Shown here: positions 33,394 through 40,211 of the stretch, in pieces
Numbering within the stretch: the first letter of the stretch is position 1
How the letters are laid out: each line of letters begins with the position of its first letter
Assembly: GCA_014825775.1 (NCBI GenBank)
Contig: MVAQ01000201.1
Span: forward strand, 1-40,211
Length of the DNA: 40,211 bases
Direction of reading: 5' to 3'
Source of the DNA: Krasilnikovozyma curviuscula
Taxonomy: Eukaryota; Basidiomycota; Tremellomycetes; Cystofilobasidiales; Mrakiaceae
Made by a program: the position numbers and the translations under genes
The notes under the pieces: generated by a model
Databases searched by the model: none
The model's input: only the letters and a program-made list of their open reading frames with translations
Told to the model about the DNA's origin: nothing

Positions 33394-33828
33394 TATTTTT
33401 TCGACTCTATTTTTAAAAGATTAGAGGTCTCTCAGGTTAAGAGACCAGTGCCCTGGACAGTGTTACTTCCATCCTGACCATCCGGTCGATTCCAGCTCAG
33501 GTCAGGCAAGTTCAACGCGCAGTTTAAGGACCGAACTGGCTTAGTTTTCCATCAGAAGAAGGCTGCAGGTGATATGAGTAACTTCAACCAGTGAATGTAC
33601 TGCTCTGCTAACCCTGTTCTTTCTGCCCAGATTGGCTCAAGGACATTGTCAGGAAGAAGAGCTTCTAACAAAAGACGATATGACTCAAATAGACGAAGGT
33701 GACTTTTTTTTTGTTGGTTTTGAGAATCCAACTACAACCAGAGAGATAGCAGGGAATATCTGTATCTGCTTTTGTCTATTTAGTAGCTAACAGAAGGAAA
33801 AACTTCAATTTGGTCTACATCTTTTCAG
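33394..33828. other. Divergent region between HNH gene and F-box-like gene
   Basis: About 430 bases that must include first exons of both genes. On plus, 33634-33699 reads LAQGHCQEEELLTKDDMTQI and ends in a donor, which looks coding. It does not join in phase with the F-box exon at 33829, so I leave it unassigned. Confidence 0.35.
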
Positions 33829-34842
33829 ACCTTCGGAACTGACCTATGTTCTTCTCTTCCTGAAGCTCCCTCATCCGCTCCTTCTAAGCAACCTCTCTCT
33901 ATAAGAACTCTTCCACCAGAAATCATCATCAAGATCCTCCCACTTGCTGTAGACCCAGGTTCAGGCACCGGTGCTGCAATAGTTCGCGTTTGTCGGTTTT
34001 TTCATGAACAAGGTCTTAATCTGTTGTGGGAGAAGTTATGGTTAGGTCATGATAAGTCTCTGAGTCTGATTCGGAATCTGAAGGGCGCCAACTCCAGTTC
34101 ATTTACCACTCGTCGCAACTGCGTCACCCATCTCACTTTCGATCTGACCGATCCCGATGCTGTCCAAGCTATATACAACTTCCACATCTCCTCCGCAGAT
34201 TTCCCCAACTTGTTAACAATTGAATACCAAGAGAAATGGACTGTGCTCAGGTTTCCAGCCCAGAACGATCAAGTCGATTCGGACACCAAACGATCTCTTC
34301 AGAACTATTTATCAAACTGTTTCTCAGCACCGAATATTCTTTGGAGAATCCCCGACTATCCATCCTACTATGTCGATTGGTGGGAAGATGCGAGTCAGAG
34401 GGAGGGAGCGGTGATGTGGAAGAAGGTGATCGTGATGCAATGTATGGGTGGTGTAATCTGGGACTTGGTCGATATTCTTCAAAATGCGGGGGAAATTGAT
34501 GCTGGAGGCAACGGAGCTGACGGTGGACGTTTATCATTGTTAGAAAAACTTGTCGTCCAGCAACCGAGCGACGCAGGGCTTAGCGCATGGAGAAACTGTG
34601 GCATCAATCAAGGTCAAACGGAAATCACTCCTCATCCACACTGGTGGTTTCCATATCTGGTTGACCGGGTCCATCTCACTCATCTTTTACCAAGATTCAA
34701 TAAACTTGTCATTCATCTCTCTCCTTCTCAGGTTGGGACGTTTTCGGCTTTGGTATCTCGGGTAATGAAGACGCGTTCCTTGGAAGAATTGCCGTTTGCT
34801 CTTGAGGTGGTGGAGGTCCTACGAACAGATTTAGAGGGTTGA
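33829..34842 (+). CDS. F-box-like protein, N-terminus open
   Basis: A probable SCF substrate adaptor. The exon opens after an acceptor (TTTTCAG) with TFGTDLCSSLPEAPSSAPS, then the F-box-like core PLSIRTLPPEIIIKILPLAV, GTGAAIVRVCRFFHEQGLN and LLWEKLWLGHD. The rest, open to the TGA at 34840-34842, has VTHLTFDLTDPDAVQAIYNF, FPNLLTIEYQEKW, WRIPDYPSYYVDWW, VMWKKVIVMQCMGGVIWDLV and VHLTHLLPRFNKLVIHL. Leucine-rich strands of this kind are typical of fungal F-box proteins. There is no ATG before the F-box in this exon, so at least one upstream exon is missing from the model. It is unlike the longer F-box-like protein at 20297-23840, with no repeated motif. Confidence 0.65.
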   Translation, partial: TFGTDLCSSLPEAPSSAPSKQPLSIRTLPPEIIIKILPLAVDPGSGTGAAIVRVCRFFHEQGLNLLWEKLWLGHDKSLSLIRNLKGANSSSFTTRRNCVTHLTFDLTDPDAVQAIYNFHISSADFPNLLTIEYQEKWTVLRFPAQNDQVDSDTKRSLQNYLSNCFSAPNILWRIPDYPSYYVDWWEDASQREGAVMWKKVIVMQCMGGVIWDLVDILQNAGEIDAGGNGADGGRLSLLEKLVVQQPSDAGLSAWRNCGINQGQTEITPHPHWWFPYLVDRVHLTHLLPRFNKLVIHLSPSQVGTFSALVSRVMKTRSLEELPFALEVVEVLRTDLEG

Positions 34843-35898
34843 CGTTTCTAGACGGATGTATGCTTTTTACTATTGGTGGATTTCCCACTTAGTCCGTCAT
34901 GACAATGCATTCGCGCTAAACGCAAGGAAGTTGGGATCCGGAGGGCGGAGATAGTGTTTAAGTGGGAAGAAGTTCTGAAAGTAAAGCTTTAGTTGCTGTT
35001 CTGCTGGAATTTTGCTGCTTATTAAAAAATCTCTGCTTAATGCGGGTAAAGCAGCTATACTTGAAACTCCTAATGCCCATGAGCTCATAGATGATTTTTG
35101 CCGCAGACTTCCTGCAGAGAGTACTGTTTGTTACCTCATCACTTAAGAAGCAGTACTGCGGGTAACATCTACGTTCCCTCTCTCACACACACTCTCTCTT
35201 TTTGTTCCATTTCATCCCTCCTTTCTTAATTCAATTGTTTTCCCTTCTTTCAGGTTGAGCCTCAAGGTGAGCAGCGGGTAGTCCAGCTATAATCACTCCA
35301 TCGTTTGAACGTCACATTCATCTCAGGACAAGTTGTCACGCTTTGAAAACCTGAACTAGTTGTGAAAGAAGTTATTTGGTGTGTGAATCTCTAGGTTCGC
35401 TTAAAAGTGGTAGCTGCGATAAGTAAGATACCTGTAAAAGATGAAAGCTGATAACGATGATGTGATTTGATAAATTTTGAACTCGTTGAATCCAGCTCGG
35501 CAACAATGAAACGAGAGATTTTCCATAGAGCATTTCGAGGTGAGATCAAAATGAACTCTCAAATGTTGCGCTGGTTGCCGCGGTTCTACTGTCTTAATCT
35601 TTGGACCAGGTCCCACCATACACGACGCTGCAGCTCTCAATCGTTATTTATGCTCTCAGGCGAGCCATTGGCCGGTTCTGCAGCAAAATTAACTCTTGCT
35701 CAGGCCAGCGAGCTAGTGGCCGGTTCTGCGGAGGAAAATGAGATCTTACGTAAGGCTCAGGCCAGCGAGCTACTGGCCGATTCCGGAATATAAAACTGTG
35801 TTGCAACAATTAGTGGTTAGTGGGAGAAGGATAAATTCAAGAGAACTTTTTTGTCTCCATTGCATCACTCCCACTTCCAACCAAATAATTGAGGCACG
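34843..35898. other. Long region upstream of the sugar transporter, with a short tandem repeat
   Basis: About 1.06 kb with no confident gene. A pyrimidine-rich block at 35180-35253 ends in TTTCAG, followed by 13 bases and a GTGAGC donor (35254-35266), a pattern that could be a noncoding leader exon. An open frame at 35467-35793 encodes a 108-residue product with three copies of a short repeat at its end (see the repeat entry). It has no known domain. Confidence 0.45.
35652..35793 (+). repeat. Three-copy tandem repeat, spacing 48 and 57 nt
   Basis: The block CTCAGGC(C)AGCGAGC...TGGCCGGTTCTG occurs three times. The GCCGGTTCTG-like core starts at 35671, 35719 and 35776 (the last diverged to GCCGATTCCG). 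Both spacings are multiples of three, and one frame stays open across all copies, reading EPLAGSAAK, ASELVAGSAEENE and ASELLADSGI before a stop. Copies 2 and 3 are more alike than copy 1. Confidence 0.7.
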
Positions 35899-38401
35899 AT
35901 GGCAGGCGGAGCTATTGCAGGAAAAGATTTCACTTCAGGTGAATTATAGCGGGAGAGAGCTTGAGCTCTGCTTTGCGTTTTACGCGCTTGTGTACACTCC
36001 TTTCAGGTTATTGACATCTCGCTGTACTTCCTCAACATCAGGTTCTTCTTACAAAAACAACACCCATGTCAATTGGTGGAGTGACAAATCGCTTAGAGCT
36101 CTGATGTGGAGATGTATCATTTTATTAGGAGGTCAATAGTGAGTATTTTTTGTGCCATGCCTTCATTCCCTTCACTATAACTCACTCAAACTCTGTTTTC
36201 TTGTGGTAAATCAATGACACAGCATCAACGGTTATGATGGAGGTAAGCAATTGTCTCTCCCCTCCTCAAAACACGCCTCCATTGCCCTAAACAGATTGAC
36301 TTTCTTGCGACAAAGGTGTGATGAACGGATTCTTTGTGAGTGAAGAAAACTTCTCTTCAGATTGGCAGTCAAACTGTTCTACTGCTGACTATCGCGTTCT
36401 TCGTCTTGTCTCGTTAGACTGTTCCGTCCTTCTTAGAAGATATGGGCCATCCTGATGCTAATACTCAGGGACTCATGACTGGCGCTATTTCGCTGGGCTA
36501 TTTGATCTCTCTCGTTCCAGCCTCACTTGCTAGTGAGAGATGGGGCAGGAAGAAACCGGCTATGTTTGGATGTGTCTTTGTTGTCATCGGTACTTTCATT
36601 GAGGCTTTTGCTATCCACAGCCCTTGGGCTTTCTTTGCTGCTCGTTTGATTGTTGGATTTGGAGCCGCTTTTCCTCTCATCTGGTTAGTCTTCCCTCACC
36701 TCCGTCGCAGTTACTGTTCAATACTAAATTTCTGTTTACGTATTGCGATCATTCTCTCTTAGTGGCTCTTCTCGTTAGTATAAGAAGAGTAGACACTCTC
36801 AACCTGCTTTTATAGCATCATGTCTAATCCTGACCTCCTTCACAGACGTTCTCGAAATCAGTCACCCAAGACACACCACCGCTCTTTCATCAGCGTTTGC
36901 CTCAGTTTATTCTGTTGGTTCGATTTGTATGTATGTTTTCGCTCTTCTTTTAATGATATTGGCTGACTACGGTGCTGCTGTCATTAGTTGCTACTTGGTT
37001 AACTTTTGGTTGCTTGTATTGGGCTGGCACTAACTGGGCTTGGAGATTACCAGCATTATTTCAATGCATCGGAGCTGTTGTCCAATTCTCTTGTATGCCC
37101 TTCATGTAAGTCATTTACTTTCCGATCTCCTGCTAAATGGTCACTGCGTGATATGTTCTAGCTTAACTCATCTACTCTTTTTTATCAGCCCTGAATCCCC
37201 CCGTTGGCTTGTTCAGAAGGGAAGAGTTGAAGAAGCTCATCAAATTCTTGCCACCTATCATGCTAATGGAGATATGGAGGACGAGCTGGTACTTGCTGAA
37301 CTTGCAGAGAAAGTTCCACAGAGTTGATTTGCTTCTTTACACAAAAGTACTTACTCTGGGTCTCAAATTTTCAGGATGCAGGAGGCTCACATCCTTTCTC
37401 AAGAAGCAGGCTCTACTGCTAAATGGATCGACTGGGTCAAGACCAAAGGAAACCGTCATCGTCTCTTCATCGTTGTAATGAACGCTGTCATGTCTCAATG
37501 GACAGGAAGTGGAATCATTTCTTTCTACTTAACTCCTATCTTGAAGTCCATCGGTATTACATCAGCTCCAGCTCAACAAGGAATCAACGGAGGTAAGTTA
37601 AGGCGACCTCAATTCTTATCATGAGAGCATTTTCCCAACCTAATCTTGGTTTTCACTACTAGGTATCTCAATTGCAACTCTTGCTTATTGCATCCCTCTC
37701 AATATCTTCATGAAGTACTTCCCAAGAAGGTTTATGTGGTTCTTCTCTACTACAGCTATGCTCGTATGCTACAGCATTATCACTGCTTGTAGTGCCGAGT
37801 ACGCTCAACACGGTGGCGCAGCTGTTGGAAACACTGTGATAGCTTTCATCTACCTCTTTAACTTATCGTACCAAACGGCATACGGAGCTCTGTACTATGC
37901 CTACATGTTGCCTCTTCTTCCAACTCCAATGAGAACCCAAGGTAACTCAATCTCACTCGTGGTTGGCTACTCTATGGCATTTTTCAATCAATATGTCAAT
38001 CCCATTGCATTCGACGCCATCGGTTGGGTAAGTATTTATGCTAACTCAACGAATAACATTATTATGAAAACTAAAAACTAACTTTTTTCCACCTTTTTGC
38101 AGAAATACTACTTTGTATTCTTGGTTCTTCTTATCTGTTACTACCCTGTGATCTACTTTGGTTTCCCAGAGATTAAAGGTCTTACTCGTAAGCCAAGGTT
38201 TTATAAGATCTCAGCATCTACGTGCGAGTACTGATTTATCTTGCTCCCATCGTTTTCTCTACTACAGCTGAAGAGTCATCCGTTCTTCTTGACGGAGCTG
38301 AAGCTCTTGAAAGAGTCAGACTTGCTGCTGAAGAAAGGTTGTCCAACATTTCTGGAATAGTTCAAGTTAAAGAAAACTTTTCCGACGAGAAATCAGCTTG
38401 A
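35899..38401 (+). CDS. MFS sugar transporter (hexose/disaccharide permease type)
   Basis: A 12-helix plasma-membrane proton symporter or facilitator for a sugar; the substrate is not determined. The start MAGGAIAGKDFTSG joins (35938 to 36042) to SSYKNNTHVNWWSDKSLRAL and CIILLGGQYINGYDGGVMNG. Two successive exons here are 20 nt each (36223-36242, 36316-36335). Then FFTVPSFLEDMGHPDANTQ, LASERWGRKKPAMFGC (the RxGRK loop after TM2), FFAARLIVGFGAAFPLI, HPRHTTALSSAFASVYSVG and NWAWRLPALFQCIGAVV follow. The PESPRWLVQKGRVEEAHQIL motif closes the N half. The C half has WVKTKGNRHRLFIVVMNAVM, SQWTGSGIISFYLTPILKSI, TAYGALYYAYMLPLLPTPMR, TQGNSISLVVGYSMAFFNQY and FGFPEIKGLTLEESSVLLDG. It ends KENFSDEKSA (stop 38399-38401). 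The join between about 37308 and 37376 is not resolved. Length is about 500 residues, normal for the family. Confidence 0.92.
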
Positions 38402-39694
38402 GTAAGCCAGGGGTTCACTCCTCTAATTTATAGGTGGTTGACGTAGTTTCAAGGAGTTGTAGAGTCAAGGTCCGAAATGAATGATTTAGAGATAGTGGAA
38501 TTAGAATTTTTCCTTATAATACTCGAATAGGTAAACTTTAGGATTTAAGATTATGTATCCTGTGAGGTTAGGCTTAAAGAAATAACAAGTGAGGTAAACA
38601 AAGCTAGGTATGGGAATAAATCTGAGACAGCACAAGTAAAAAGTAAACATATTAAAGTGTGAGGGTGAAAATCCCTCCCTGTGAGAGGGGAAACCCACAC
38701 AACTGGTCAGCACTACTGGCGCGACTAAAGGAACGGGCGACTGAAGGAACAAACAATGAATAAAAACAAAGCAAGAAAGAAAACTGGCTATTAGTTTGTC
38801 TTCCAATTGTCTCCCGTCAAGTCGCTATAAGTATGATCAAGAGACCTGATGGCACTCCCCCGAAATTTACTTGAATTAAGAATCGAGTCCAGCAGGGTAA
38901 ACGAGAGACCTGAGTGAGTATACGTGGTGTCTCGCTCGGTCGCAAACTTGTCTCGTATCACCTCGATAATCCCCACCGGGGCAATAACCCCCACTCTCCT
39001 CTCGAGAGTTTTATTCGCTGCCGTTCTCGCGAATTTGAGCTTTCTCGCGGGGAGGGCAGAACAGATAATTTCTTCGGTCTACCGACCTTAATCCTTCCTC
39101 TGCCCTGAATTACCAAAATCCCTCTTCTTCTCCTTTGTAAGTTTACTCCCTACTTTGTCACTGCTCCGTTAACAGGTCTTGGTGCTAACTTTATCAGTAT
39201 GTGTATGGAGAAAATTGTAGAAGGATGAGTACGTCCTTTTCCTAGAACATTATATTACACGTAACGACGGAAGCGAATCAAGCTGTGAGCCCATCAAAAT
39301 CGAAGACGGGCAGAATGCTTGGAAAACAAAAAGGGTCATTTTCATTTCATTAACAATTTGATGGCTATAGAAAAGAAGAAAATAAGCTAGAAACTCTGCG
39401 AAGGGCTTTTATGGTCATGTGAGGGTTAAAATATTTCACAGAGGGTGTTTCAACTGTTGAATATAGGTGTTCATACGGTATGATAAGCAAACTGTGAATT
39501 CGTCATGGAAAAAATTGACAAAAGAGGAAGAGAAGTTCAATAGCGATAATTTATGTCTGTGGATGGTAACGTAGGAAAGGAAACACGATTTTTCAAATAG
39601 CGAACGAAGCATGCTTGTGAGCTCTTGTTATGACAAATTGAATGGAATTAAAGTCATCTCCCTTCCGATATATTTTCCAACTCTGATGTATCGG
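38402..39694. other. Intergenic between the sugar transporter and the right-edge gene
   Basis: About 1.3 kb of AT-rich sequence between convergent gene ends. A block at 38930-39110 is more GC-rich, with GA/CT alternation (CTCGCG, CTCGAGAG); it may be a promoter or a small transcript. The short frames at 38501-38806, 38791-38994 and 38914-39108 overlap and show no domain. Confidence 0.45.
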
Positions 39695-40211
39695 TTACTA
39701 TAGTAAAGAAAGCAACAAAAGATTGTGAACATGCGTTACTTTACAATTTTATGGAGAGGATCAACTCAGAATCATACGTACTTGATAACCAATAGGTAAT
39801 TGCAAAACTGGCTGGATCTCTTCTCCATTGTTCCCCTTTAGTTTGACCATCACGGAAGCCCTGTCAAATGAATCCGGAATTGACTTCCCGCTCCCAAGAG
39901 CCGAGTAGAAATACCGGGCAAACTCTGTTAAGATTAATGATGATATGATCTTAAGTTGCAAATGATGATTATAAAGCAAGTCAAGAGCAAGGATGAGAAC
40001 TACCTAAGGACTAGATTATATAGTAATACGGATGTAAACAAAGTTTCTAACGAATGCGTCGCCGCAGTAAGGTTTGCTTTCCCATCTGAGGACGTTTCTT
40101 TCTTCCAGCCACAACCGTCCTCCAGTCTTCCCAAATGTACACGGAACCTTGACCGTAAGTAGCCATCCGTCTTCCAATTACCATATGCAGTCTTGATGCC
40201 TAACTTTAACA
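39695..40211 (-). CDS. C-terminal part of an unidentified gene, cut by the window edge
   Basis: The exon 39924-39782 starts after a TTAACAG acceptor and reads EFARYFYSALGSGKSIPDSF, then DRASVMVKLKG and EIQPVLQLPIGYQ. A GTACGT donor follows CAA, and the next acceptor (ACTATAG) is followed at once by TAA, so the last exon would contribute only the stop codon (39697-39695). The FxRxFYxAL..GKS...F..A pattern recalls the closing helix of CHAT or caspase-like peptidase domains (FYxAL..G.S...AF..A). This is only a faint resemblance in a short stretch. Upstream, 40200-39990 has frames containing FGKTGGRLWLEERNVLRWES and several possible splice sites, but I could not settle the order of exons. Confidence 0.35.

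Overview
The window is nuclear DNA from an intron-rich fungus. Genes are packed on both strands, introns are mostly 50-150 nt with GTRNGT...YAG ends, and the families are typically fungal: a Zn2Cys6 regulator, a GRAM/VASt sterol-transfer protein, Dal5/Tna1-type and sugar MFS permeases, and seipin. The very high intron density and many tiny exons suggest a basidiomycete of the Cryptococcus/Tremella kind; this placement is inference. No tRNA, rRNA, CRISPR array or clear transposon was seen.

Layout from left to right. A RidA-type deaminase gene runs off the left edge (minus). Next come an anion:cation symporter of about 22 exons (minus) and a BTB/POZ protein (minus). A promoter region of about 1.1 kb separates these from three plus-strand genes: a Zn2Cys6 transcription factor, a short HECT ubiquitin ligase and a PNPOx-like flavoprotein. 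The last converges on a Lam/Ltc-type sterol-transfer protein (minus), followed by a 57-residue small gene (minus) and a long F-box-like protein whose C-terminal half carries a repeated acidic/hydrophobic motif (minus). Prohibitin-2 (plus) diverges from it and converges with seipin (minus). A protein with stefin/cystatin-like sequence (minus), a small membrane protein (plus), an HNH-nuclease-domain protein (minus), a second F-box-like protein (plus) and a sugar MFS transporter (plus) follow. A partial, unidentified gene (minus) lies at the right edge.

Most genes look like ordinary housekeeping or regulatory genes and form no obvious pathway cluster. Three neighbours (sterol transfer, prohibitin, seipin) act on membranes and lipids, which may be chance. 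The most unusual feature is gene structure: microexons of 5, 12, 14, 20 and 20 nt are needed to keep conserved proteins in frame, and one intron appears to start with GC. All spliced models were built by hand from splice consensus and protein-family continuity. N-termini of the HNH gene and the second F-box gene, and the last exon of the membrane-protein gene, remain open.
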